Shown: positions 51,701 through 60,597 of the stretch, in pieces | How the letters are laid out: every line of letters starts with the position of its first letter | Numbering within the stretch: position 1 is the stretch's first letter | NCBI GenBank assembly: GCA_023055355.1 | Contig: JALJCS010000001.1 | Span: 82,438,881-82,502,880, forward strand | Reading direction: 5' to 3' | Source of the DNA: Agelaius tricolor | Taxonomy: Eukaryota > Chordata > Aves > Passeriformes > Icteridae | Length of the DNA stretch: 64,000 nt | Program-made: the position numbers and the translations under genes | Notes under the pieces: model-generated | What the model saw: only the letters and a program-made list of their open reading frames with translations | Told to the model about the DNA's origin: nothing | Database searches by the model: none

Positions 51701-54327
51701 ATAATTCTGAATAGCAAATATTTTTTAAAAGATTCAGAACTCTCAGAAGTTATTCATACAACCCAGAAATCATCCATATTACCAAGGAATGCTACTGCAA
51801 CAGCTACTCTAGTCAGCTGAACCCATTGTTACTGCAGTCTGTAGGCATGTACAGTGGTCACAGCTTGGCAGTGGGGGAACAAGTGCAAATAAATATAACA
51901 CGGACAAGGGCAGCTAATTTTCGTAATGTGATTTGGTCTCTGAACTCATAACACCTTGGAGTGATTTCCCATAGAAGCCAATGCAAAACATAAGATATCT
52001 ATTTTGTCTGAGTTAAAACATGGGAATACAAAAACATGGGAATACCTCAGCTATTATATTCCAGGGAAAGATGAGAACAGTTAGTCAGGAAAATTTAAAC
52101 AGCACAATCTTGTGGACAAAACTAGTGTCATACCAGACTGCACTAACAGAAGTATGCCTAGTCTGTAAAACAGATTAAATCCTCTCAGTACTCTATGCAG
52201 AACAACAAAGGCTTCAACCAAGCAACTGTTCAGTTTTGACCACAGGACTGCAAGGAATAAAAAGTACCCATCACAGATGGAAGAAGCAGAAATTATGAGA
52301 GTTATGACCATTTTGCATGATATTCAACTATTGCCTGATATAAATGGGATTGGTTAATCTGAAAAAAAAAAGAAAACTGTTAAGAAATTTTAAATATGTA
52401 ATACGTAGCTATGAAAAGAAAGAAAAAAAATTCTTTGTGCCCTTGGCAAACACAATAAAAAGGATACAAGTTAAGAACAAACATTCAGGAAAGCTTTCTA
52501 GGAACAGTGCAGCATAAAAAGTGATAGTTGGGAAAGACTGAAGAATATGCACCCAGCAGCAGTTTGTAAGGCTGTATTGGGCACGTGAAGGCTAGGAGTG
52601 ACAGGAGAATGGCATCCTGCCTTGGGACAGGTGAATTGGCTAATTGGCTTCTCCATCGAGAACCACTTTGATTGTCTCTTTCCTTGATTCTTTTCCTTAA
52701 GCCCACCATAACCAAAGTTTACTGACTCCCTCCCAAATGCACCAGCTGCAGCCCAAAGCATCATCACCAGAAAGGTGCTGGCACTAGCGCAGCCTCACTC
52801 ACAACATAAGCCACAAGAGCTAGAGAATGAAAATCCTCACGCACATGAGTAACAATTTCCAGGATATTCTTATCATGAGACTGAAAAATGTGTTAAGTTA
52901 GCTGATCTGTTAGCTTCTGTATCTCATAAACAAACAAGGTTAAAAAAAAGATTTCCCACTTTGCTCCCCTCTTTGGGAAAGGAGCCTTGAAACCTTCACT
53001 TGATAATTCAGCTTTCAGGTAGTCTTTGACTCAGTGCAACTTTTGGCTTGAAAGCTCTGGGAAGAGCACCTGACTTCAAAACAAATTTATTGTCATTCAG
53101 CTACTAGGTGGAAGTTAAGTGTAGCTATGCATAATACACAGCACTGAAATCTTTGATCTTTTGTATTTCTGTTCACATTTACAGTTGTGGAAGTTATACA
53201 TACAATTCATTTCAGATGCTTATGAAACTGTTTCCTTCAGCCCTCAGGGATGTTATATTTTCCTAATGCAAATGTATTCATTTGTTGTCATATTTCTTGA
53301 TTTGGAATTGCTTTCCACAGACTGTCTCTGAAAAATAACGAGCATGCACACTTTATTATTAAAATCTCCCATACCCACTACCATTAGCAATGGAAGTTAG
53401 TGTCAGGGTTTTCTGACCGACAGTAATGTGTGAATTCATAACAAGATGTAGTACAGTCAGATTTTAGCATCCTGTCAAACATGTAAGTAGAATTTAATGT
53501 ATTCAAATCCATGTTTTACAGTGCTCAAGTTTACAAGCTTATTAGCATTGATGGTATGATTATATAAACCTTTTCAGCTATTTGTACTGTAAAATAGTGA
53601 GAAAAAATATTTGATAATTAATTACCTATTCTTTCAAAAAGCTCTGTCTATTTCTATTTCTCCCTCTCTCCCTAATTCTGTATGAGATTTATTTATTTTT
53701 TCTGTGCATTTTTATTCTTCATTTCCTATTATATTACTATTACTGCCACCAGTTACACTGAACAGATGAACTTGAATATGAAATGACATATTTTTTTTTC
53801 CAAATCAGTAAGAATGCAACTACAATTCAGTTTTGTTGAAGGAAAAATACAGTCTGTCCACCGCCTTTATCAGGTTCATGGCTATTCAGGTAGCAAATAT
53901 TGACAAGTTTGTTTCTTTTAAATGACGTGAGGTCTTTTTTTCTCTTTAATTATGTGTTGCTTCATGAAAACTGGAGCTTTTCCTGTAATTTGTGGAGCTC
54001 GTGGCATTTTTTTATTGCCTTAGATATGGATTACTATAATATGCTGCCCTGGTGCTTAGTGTAGGCACATTTGTGAATGGCATTTCTTGTTGAATAAGGC
54101 TCCTTGCTTATAATAGGAGGTTCCACAGGAAAAATATGTTTTACCTCTGCTCCATAATATGCACTGACATCAAGATGATTTTTGGGTAGAGTTTAAGATG
54201 ACAGTTGTATTCAGTCCTAGCCATGTGAAATAATTCCATCACTAGTATTGCCCCAGTGTACCTGAAATTACATCCCTTAGTTTAAATAAGAAATATTCTT
54301 CAGTAGGGTCCTGAAGGATGGAATACC
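48794..54327. other. Non-coding DNA, no feature recognised
   Basis: A minus-strand frame of 118 codons (48715-49071) crosses the palindrome and has no recognised domain. Otherwise nothing is supported apart from the small direct repeat at 52015. Confidence 0.5.
52015..52044. repeat. Two direct copies of AACATGGGAATAC
   Basis: The 13-base word occurs twice in tandem (52017-52029 and 52033-52045, with a few A between). The first copy with its A-rich flanks also matches 19 bases of the proviral LTR (55468-55486 and its 5' LTR counterpart). Confidence 0.7.
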
Positions 54328-54354
54328 TTTGTTTGTTTGTTTGTTTGTTTGTTT
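54328..54354. repeat. Microsatellite (TTTG)n, about 6.5 units
   Basis: A clean TTTG tandem run about 500 bases to the left of the provirus edge. It is perfect and so probably variable in length. Confidence 0.93.
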
Positions 54355-54853
54355 CCCCTGCATTCTGATAGAGCACTTTGTAGGTGCTTCAGAAGCTTTT
54401 ATATACGTTTGTGGGAAAACATAGTAAGGCCATCTTCTCTTTTGGGATACTTCTTAAAACTGGTGAGTGATTAGTTCCAAGGTACTGGGGAATCACATCC
54501 CTATCAAAGAGATAGCAAGAATCAAGTTTTGCAGGGTGACATTCATTACACTGGAGGGACTGGGAATAGTGCTGTCCCTGCTTCAGCCTGCTCAGATCAG
54601 ACAAGGCTGAGGTTATGTGTCTCTGTATAAGATTAATACTCTGTGCTTCAAGTACCAGATTGATTGGTTTGATAAATATAGCAAAATCAATCAATCTCTC
54701 AATCTTTCTTCCTTATAGTTTAGATTTATTACACCTAAACTGGAATTAGAATAAATCCTTTTCTGTATTAATGAATGACTAAAACAAGCCTACCTGGACA
54801 TCCAAAACCTGGGGGATTTAAGACAGAAACTAATTTACAGAGGAATTACCAGG

Positions 54854-54859
54854 ATCTTT
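54854..54859. repeat. Target-site duplication, left copy (ATCTTT)
   Basis: These six bases sit directly outside the LTR edge and are repeated at 63542-63547. A 6-bp duplication fits alpha- and betaretroviral integrase. The match shows both provirus ends come from one integration event with no later rearrangement. Confidence 0.93.
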
Positions 54860-55531
54860 TGTCCCAGTCTCTCTGCAAGCCTCTCAATGTCCCTGGGCCT
54901 TACCCGGGTCGGCAGAGAGTGGGGGGGGTGACCCCACCACGGCCGACTGCGGGGAGACACTCTCTGTGCCCCGAGGGTGCTGAGGGCACTCAGGCTGGTT
55001 GCCTTCGTTGCAGCAGAGACGACCGAGACGTCGGTGGAAGAGGAAAGGGGCCGACTCCCAGCAGGGGATATTCCAAGGTTTTATTAAGGAGTCCCGAGGG
55101 AGCTCCTATGCCTCAGGGGGTTCCTCCTGCCGAGAGCGCTGGGGGATGTTCGAAGCTTACATTTAAAGGGGGGAGGAAGCTAACATAGATAAAATCCTAC
55201 TGACCAATAGGTATCTCTGGGGGATGGGTGCTGGGGGGACAGACATACAAAACAGCGTATGGGGCAGGACTTGGGGGGTTGACCCTTGGCCCCTGGCTAA
55301 TCACTCGACAACTTGGACCGAAACTTCTAGGTAGGGGGCTGGGATGTCGAGGTGACTGGCAGAGAGCCAGGGTGGGGGTTTTGGAGACCTTATCCCAGGG
55401 AAGGGATAGCACAAGTACAGGGAAAAGGAGAGGGGGGGGGGTACAGTCTGAGATAAGCCATTTGGGAAAAACATGGGAATACAAAACCAACTACTTCAAG
55501 GTATTACAAAATATAAGAACGCACTACAACA
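54860..55531 (-). repeat. 3' LTR of the provirus
   Basis: This is the same 672-bp sequence as the 5' LTR. Its outer edge at 54860 abuts the left target duplication, and its inner edge at 55531 abuts the polypurine tract. It supplies the polyadenylation signal for the viral RNAs. It also repeats the promoter boxes (TTTAAA at 55162-55167), so it could in principle drive transcription into the leftward flanking DNA. Confidence 0.96.
55080..55085 (-). terminator. Polyadenylation signal AATAAA in the 3' LTR
   Basis: The sense strand reads AATAAA here, about 80 bases downstream of the TTTAAA box, which fits a short R region. The matching copy in the 5' LTR is at 63090-63095. Confidence 0.6.
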
Positions 55532-55543
55532 TCTCCCTCTTTT
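55532..55543 (-). other. Polypurine tract (plus-strand primer)
   Basis: The sense strand reads AAAAGAGGGAGA, twelve purines, directly before the TG of the 3' LTR. This is where the RNase H-resistant primer for plus-strand DNA synthesis is expected. It lies 57 bases beyond the env stop. Confidence 0.9.
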
Positions 55544-55599
55544 CGTTTAAATAAAAAAGGAAGAGGCACCTAAACATTAAATTTCAGCTCGGAGTGCTA

Positions 55600-56892
55600 T
55601 CAATCATCAGCAAACCAAGGCTGTTTTGTAAATTCTGCAGAGGTTTCTGTCCCTTCCTCAGAAGAGGTGGGAACAGTCACCTGATTGACCTCTAAAGGGG
55701 AAATAGCTTTCGAGATCAGTTTGGTCACAATGCTCTTGATGATCCCAAAACTGATCAAAATAACAAGAAGAACAAGCAAAACTAAAAATACAGATTTCAA
55801 AATGGATTTGACCCAGCCCGAGAGTCCCCATCCCTGAAAGAGTCCATCCATCCAGTCCGCTGTTTCTTGCTTGATGTCTTGGACCATTTGTTGCATCTTC
55901 CCGATGATTTTGTGGACATTTTCAGCTTTGGATGACAGATTCAGGCAACAGAGGCCTTCAAACTCCTCACAACGATGGTTATGTAGCAAGAGGAGAAAAT
56001 CAATTGCAGCCCGATTTTGTAGGGTGGCTTGCCTTGTTGTTTCATCGTCTGCCAGGAGGTCTGAAAGTGCAGCTGATGTAATATTGGCCTGTTTAGCAAC
56101 CCAACACTCTAGATGTGATAATTCGCCTAGAGCTTTAGCTGCAGACACCCATGGCAAAAACACGGTGATCGCAACTCCTTTTGGTTTGGACCAATGTACG
56201 ATTTCAGAATCGCAATTTGGGTCCAGATTCTTTAAATCTCTCTTTTTGCGGGCCGAATTGCGGGTGCTGGTTTTGGTTCGCCAATCCATGATTTGGGTTT
56301 TGTTGGGTGTAAACAGGCTCAGCTTTCCAATGGTGCATGGACCTCCGATTAGACGAGAGGGGATGCCTGCCCATGCCCTGTCCCCGCAAATGAGGAAAAA
56401 CCCCTTAGGAAGGGCACGGGGCTTATTATCAGGGGTGGAAGGTATTCCTACTTGGGAAATTTTCTTACACCAAATTTTTGCTGTATAATTCACTTTGAAC
56501 TGTTTGACTTCATGGTACAAATCTACTTGATCTTTTGGTGTAAACGTAAACTGAACACAATAGAATGCCTTGGCAGAACCAAGGAGTTCAAATTCTTGGG
56601 GTTCTTTTTCTGCTACTGCTTGTCTATCAATTAATTTTGACCAAGGGGATAACGGATTATATACTGGGGGAAGGGGAGCAGCTAATGTTGGCGGAAATTC
56701 ATCATATTTAGATGGGATCCCCACAAGGCAAGTGGACATCGGGTCAGACACAGAAGAGGTTGACAGGCAAATGTGGTCTTGGTTGAGGACTCTGGCGAGG
56801 GTGGTCCACACATTTGCCTGAGGTTGTGGAACGATCCACATCTGACTTGGATGGACGGCTGTCAACAGAAGCAACGGAAGGATGGGGCTCAT
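55600..56892 (-). CDS. env: Envelope glycoprotein precursor (SU and TM), 430 aa, alpharetrovirus-type
   Basis: Env is a membrane glycoprotein. The ATG at 56892 is the first in its frame after a stop 27 bases upstream and starts a hydrophobic signal peptide (about residues 1-15). SU is short, about 218 residues with six cysteines. A furin-type site RKKR lies at 215-218 (56250-56239). TM has two cysteines (227 and 263) bracketing a hydrophobic segment, the internal-fusion-loop arrangement of alpharetroviruses. A conserved helical region beginning LQNRAAIDF (from 291) and a C-X6-CC motif (308-316) follow. The membrane anchor is about 364-386, with a tail of about 44 residues. Potential N-glycosylation sites: 135, 197, 270 and 318. 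The gene starts 97 bases after the pol stop and is probably expressed from a spliced RNA. No break is seen. Receptor use cannot be told from sequence. Confidence 0.94.
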   Translation of the reverse strand: MSPILPLLLLTAVHPSQMWIVPQPQANVWTTLARVLNQDHICLSTSSVSDPMSTCLVGIPSKYDEFPPTLAAPLPPVYNPLSPWSKLIDRQAVAEKEPQEFELLGSAKAFYCVQFTFTPKDQVDLYHEVKQFKVNYTAKIWCKKISQVGIPSTPDNKPRALPKGFFLICGDRAWAGIPSRLIGGPCTIGKLSLFTPNKTQIMDWRTKTSTRNSARKKRDLKNLDPNCDSEIVHWSKPKGVAITVFLPWVSAAKALGELSHLECWVAKQANITSAALSDLLADDETTRQATLQNRAAIDFLLLLHNHRCEEFEGLCCLNLSSKAENVHKIIGKMQQMVQDIKQETADWMDGLFQGWGLSGWVKSILKSVFLVLLVLLVILISFGIIKSIVTKLISKAISPLEVNQVTVPTSSEEGTETSAEFTKQPWFADD

Positions 56893-56932
56893 TCTGATGA
56901 CACCAGGGCTGAGTTCAGATCAAAGGAAAACA

Positions 56933-56955
56933 CTAAAACTGAAAATAAAAAATGT
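56933..56955 (-). other. Candidate splice acceptor for env mRNA
   Basis: The sense strand shows a T-rich tract ending in TTTTCAG, with the AG at 56940-56939. This is about 47 bases upstream of the env ATG and just past the pol stop. With the leader donor it would make the usual subgenomic env message. Confidence 0.55.
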
Positions 56956-56988
56956 TAGGGATGAGGTCCAGGTAACAACAATTTAACT

Positions 56989-59900
56989 TTAAAGAGTCTG
57001 ACGGCGCTTCCTCCTCCAGCAGGCACTGGCTACCTGTGTTGCAGCTTTGTCCTTTGACACCTTAGGAATGTACGGTCTCACCCACCTGGAGGGGATCCAT
57101 CTCAAGCCTGAGGGAGTGGATACGCACGCATACCCCCTACCCCAGACTACGAGCTCATGGGGCCCCTCTATTTTCCAAGTTTCAGGGTCCTTTATGAGGA
57201 CTGGCGGACGCACTTTTAATTTGTTCTGACTGTTCTCGTTAAAATGTCTTACAATAGGTGGGTTAAGGTTTTCAAAGGTACAGTTCAAAAAGTTCAGTGT
57301 GAACAGTGCTTTGGACAGCTGGATTTGAGGGGTCTCTGTTTTCATCACTTCACGTTGCCGGTGAAGAACCTTTTTTAGATTCTGATGGGCTCTCTCCACC
57401 ACAGCTTGGCCTGTCGGGGAATAGGGGATGCCTGTTTTGTGTTCTATTCCCCATTGCTGCAGGAAGCTCTGAAGGTCTTTGGACTTGTACGCTGGGCCAT
57501 TGTCTGTTTTGATGACCTTAGGGATTCCTAATGTGGAAAAGGCTTGCATGAAATGCTTCTTTACCTCTCTGGCTTTCTCCCCTGTGTGGGCAGAAGCATA
57601 GATGGCACCAGAAAAGGTATCCACGGAGACGTGGACATATTTAAATCTGCCAAATGACGGGATGTGGGTTACATCTGTCTGCCACACTTCGCAGCTCTGC
57701 AAGCCCCTAGGGTTTGCACCTGCACTTAAGGTAGGTAGTGACTGATTTTGACAAGAAGGGCACGTGGCTACGATGGCTTGGGCTTGTTTGTGCTTCAGAT
57801 GGAATTGTCGGACCAAGGCAGGTGCATTCTGATGAAAAAATTGATGACTGATCTTTGCTTGTTGGAATACCTCTGGGAGCGGGGCCATCTTGGCTGTAGC
57901 CGCAAGGGCATCAGCTTTCCGGTTACCTTCTGCAATGAACCCCGGCAGGTCTGTGTGTGACCTAACATGCATCACATAAAATGGGTGTTCTCGGCCAGAA
58001 ATAATTCTTACTAACTTAGAAAGTAGTTCATATAAAGGAATGTTGGAAACTTCTTGCAACACAGCATTCTCTGCCCTAGACACTACACCTGCAACATAAG
58101 CTGAATCAGTAACTACATTTAAAGGCTCAGGAAACTTCTCAAAAGCTCTGACTACAGCGGCCAACTCAGCAATTTGGGGTGATCCTTCCACCTTGGCAAT
58201 ATCTGCTTCCCACTGTTGAGTTTGGGGATCTTTCCAAGTTACCACTGACTTGTGAGACGCACCAGACGCATCAGTAAAAACTGTCAGTGCTTTTAGAGGT
58301 GTCCTGCTCTGAATACTTGTCAGTGATAATGAAAACTGAACATCTGAGTTGAAAATTTTGTGGGCCGGTCTGTGAATTGAAATTTGGCCTGTGTAGCTAT
58401 CTAGGGCTAATTGCAAGGCTTCATTCTCTTGATAAAATTGCTCTAGCATTGCTTGAGACAAATGGCCTGATTTCAGGTTTAAGGGAATGTAAATGCAGTC
58501 AAAGTCACACCCTGCCAATTCTCTGATCCGTATCCTTGCTTTCCGGATCAATTCTGCCATCAGCTCTTGTGGCATTGTCATCCTTTTTGACCTGTTGTGA
58601 CTGAGAAAGACCCACTCTATAATTAAGAGGGGATCTTTCTTGACCTGGTCCTTTTTCTTTGCCTGGACAGTTTCCCACTGAAAAATCATACCATGGAGAT
58701 GTGGCAGTTTGCCTAAGATGATAAATTTGAAGGGGAGACCCTGCTGGCACCTGTGGGCCTGCCTAGTAGACATGATTTCCTGAACTTTCTCCAGTGCGGT
58801 TTTCGCTTCCTGGGTGAGGGTCCTAGGAGCACTAAGGTCATCTCCCCCTTTTAACAAATTGAAAAGGGGGGCTAGGTCTTCGGTGGAAATGCCTAGCCAA
58901 GGTCTCACCCAATTTAAGGATCCACAGAGTTGATGGAGATCCGCTAAGGTTTTGATATCATGTTTGATAGTCAATTTTTGCGGCACAATGGTCCGCTTTC
59001 CAATTTCAAGGCCCAGGTACTTCCAAGGTGGCATCTTTTGAATCTTTTCTTCTTGGAGCTCGAACCCTGCAGCAACCAATGCATTGATTGTCAGGTCAAG
59101 TGTGTGAGTAAGCATGTCATCACTTGGGGCACACACCAGGATGTCATCCATGTAGTGCAGGATGATGGAATCTCCTGCAGCTTCACGGACTGGAGACAAC
59201 AAGGAAGAGACATACCTCTGGCAAATCACAGGACTGACTTTAAGTCCCTGAGGGAGGGTCGTCCAATGGTATCTCTTCATTGGGGCCTCCAGGTTAATGG
59301 TGGGAACCGAGAAGGCAAAACGCGGAGCATCGTCAGGATGTAGGGGAATGTGAAAAAAACAATCTTTGATGTCAATTACAGCTAAAGACCAATTTTGTGG
59401 AAGCATGCTTGGTGAGGGCATCCCTGGTTGTAGGGACCCCATGTCCTCAATAACGTTGTTGATTTGACGGAGGTCATGGAGTAGTCTCCACTTGTCTTTG
59501 TTTGGTTTTTTAATGACAAAGACAGGCGAATTCCACGGCGACGTGGTTTCCACAATGTGACCTTTTTCTAACTGCTCTTGTACAAGTTCTTCAAGCGCCT
59601 TTAATTTGGTTTTATTGAGCGGCCACTGAACTACCCTTATAGGAGTATCAGTTTTCCAAATCAATTTTTGGGCATGGCGCACCTCAGCGACCGCTCCCCG
59701 AAAAACCTGCGGGTTTTCTGGGATGTCAATTGTGGTTCCCCATTGAACCATTAAATCTCTGCCCCAGAGGGGCTCTGTGTAGTCTAAAACAAACGGGCGA
59801 ATGGAAGCTATTTTGCCATTGGGTCCCTCAATTTGAACAACGTTTTTTGACTGTCTTGCCAATTGAATTCCCCCTACACCTTGCACGTGTCCTGCTACGT

Positions 59901-60591
59901 TTTGCAATTCCCAGTGTGATGGCCACTCTTTAGATGGAATAATCGTGACATCTGCTCCAGTATCTAAAAGTCCTTGTATGGACTTGTACTCGCCACCACG
60001 GTGCAACCCACATGATAGCTTGGGTTTTTCTTTTCCCAATACCTGAGTCCAGCAGACATTGGGAAGGAGTTTACCTCTGAGGGTATTTGCTTGCTCCTGG
60101 TCCCATGGAGGCTCAGGTACTGGGATGGCTTGGGCTATGATTTGGCCTTTGGGCAAGTACACGGGTGGATGAGTACAGTGAAGCCATATGACAAATTGTT
60201 TCGGGTCTGATGATATGAGACCCGGAGGAATAATAATTTCTTGGGGTGTGTGTTTTGTGTCCCCAAGGACGACATACTTACTGTGACGTTTCTGGCAAAG
60301 CTGTGTCCAAGTACCTGGTTGTTCAGGGTTAACAGATATGAAATGCCAGTTAGTGTCTCTGAGATGGAGAGGTTCAGTCAACGCCAGCCTGTAAGGATTA
60401 TGTGAAGAGTCAGTGGTTAAGATTGGTCTGGGATTATTCCAATGAAATGAATGTTCTGTTTTGTTCAAAGCCAGTGCCTCGCTTGGCACCGATACATCTT
60501 TTACACTAGATTTCTTTTCCCTCCCCCGTACTTGAATTGAGCCCACCCTATTTTTGTCATAGCGCTGGGGAAAGGAGCGCTCTTTACTCAG
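56989..60591 (-). CDS. pol: Pro-Pol: dUTPase-like remnant, protease, reverse transcriptase, RNase H, integrase (about 1200 aa)
   Basis: This frame is reached by the -1 frameshift; it needs no start codon of its own. N-terminal region: a dUTPase-like segment with GLISSD (60222-60205) and KGQIIAQ (about 60150-60130). Protease: LLDTGAD at 59970-59950, a GVGG flap and GRD at 59763-59755. Reverse transcriptase: catalytic Asp at 59373 in IDIKDCFF, LPQG, and YMDD at 59154-59143. RNase H: D, E, D, D near 58272, 58167, 58107 and 57912. Integrase: zinc residues H, H, C, C at 57846, 57834, 57762 and 57753, and the catalytic triad D (57675), D (57504), E (57396) with exactly 35 residues between the last two. 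A C-terminal domain rich in W, R and K follows. Protease shares one frame with RT, so a single frameshift suffices. Mouse mammary tumour-type viruses need two. Every catalytic residue is present and the frame is unbroken. Confidence 0.96.
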   Translation of the reverse strand: MSKERSFPQRYDKNRVGSIQVRGREKKSSVKDVSVPSEALALNKTEHSFHWNNPRPILTTDSSHNPYRLALTEPLHLRDTNWHFISVNPEQPGTWTQLCQKRHSKYVVLGDTKHTPQEIIIPPGLISSDPKQFVIWLHCTHPPVYLPKGQIIAQAIPVPEPPWDQEQANTLRGKLLPNVCWTQVLGKEKPKLSCGLHRGGEYKSIQGLLDTGADVTIIPSKEWPSHWELQNVAGHVQGVGGIQLARQSKNVVQIEGPNGKIASIRPFVLDYTEPLWGRDLMVQWGTTIDIPENPQVFRGAVAEVRHAQKLIWKTDTPIRVVQWPLNKTKLKALEELVQEQLEKGHIVETTSPWNSPVFVIKKPNKDKWRLLHDLRQINNVIEDMGSLQPGMPSPSMLPQNWSLAVIDIKDCFFHIPLHPDDAPRFAFSVPTINLEAPMKRYHWTTLPQGLKVSPVICQRYVSSLLSPVREAAGDSIILHYMDDILVCAPSDDMLTHTLDLTINALVAAGFELQEEKIQKMPPWKYLGLEIGKRTIVPQKLTIKHDIKTLADLHQLCGSLNWVRPWLGISTEDLAPLFNLLKGGDDLSAPRTLTQEAKTALEKVQEIMSTRQAHRCQQGLPFKFIILGKLPHLHGMIFQWETVQAKKKDQVKKDPLLIIEWVFLSHNRSKRMTMPQELMAELIRKARIRIRELAGCDFDCIYIPLNLKSGHLSQAMLEQFYQENEALQLALDSYTGQISIHRPAHKIFNSDVQFSLSLTSIQSRTPLKALTVFTDASGASHKSVVTWKDPQTQQWEADIAKVEGSPQIAELAAVVRAFEKFPEPLNVVTDSAYVAGVVSRAENAVLQEVSNIPLYELLSKLVRIISGREHPFYVMHVRSHTDLPGFIAEGNRKADALAATAKMAPLPEVFQQAKISHQFFHQNAPALVRQFHLKHKQAQAIVATCPSCQNQSLPTLSAGANPRGLQSCEVWQTDVTHIPSFGRFKYVHVSVDTFSGAIYASAHTGEKAREVKKHFMQAFSTLGIPKVIKTDNGPAYKSKDLQSFLQQWGIEHKTGIPYSPTGQAVVERAHQNLKKVLHRQREVMKTETPQIQLSKALFTLNFLNCTFENLNPPIVRHFNENSQNKLKVRPPVLIKDPETWKIEGPHELVVWGRGYACVSTPSGLRWIPSRWVRPYIPKVSKDKAATQVASACWRRKRRQTL
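59700..60010 (-). other. Retroviral aspartic protease domain within pro-pol
   Basis: The catalytic LLDTGAD motif lies at 59970-59950. A GVGG flap and a conserved GRD (59763-59755) follow at the usual distances. Retroviral proteases act as dimers and cut Gag and Pol. The frame shows no break. The domain edges are approximate. Confidence 0.85.
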
Positions 60592-60597
60592 TTTTTT
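60561..60597 (-). promoter_or_regulatory. -1 ribosomal frameshift signal at the gag/pro-pol junction
   Basis: The heptamer A-AAA-AAC occupies 60597-60591 in gag-frame register, and the gag TGA (60590-60588) follows at once. After a nine-base spacer, the self-complementary hexamer AGCGCT at 60581-60576 can pair with a second AGCGCT at 60566-60561 across a nine-base C-rich loop. The loop could also pair with G-rich sequence further downstream to form a pseudoknot. The pol frame is open from this point and lies in the -1 frame relative to gag. Confidence 0.88.

Noticed and set aside
55871..56488. 205-codon plus-strand frame opposite env
   Set aside because: Antisense shadow of env without motifs.
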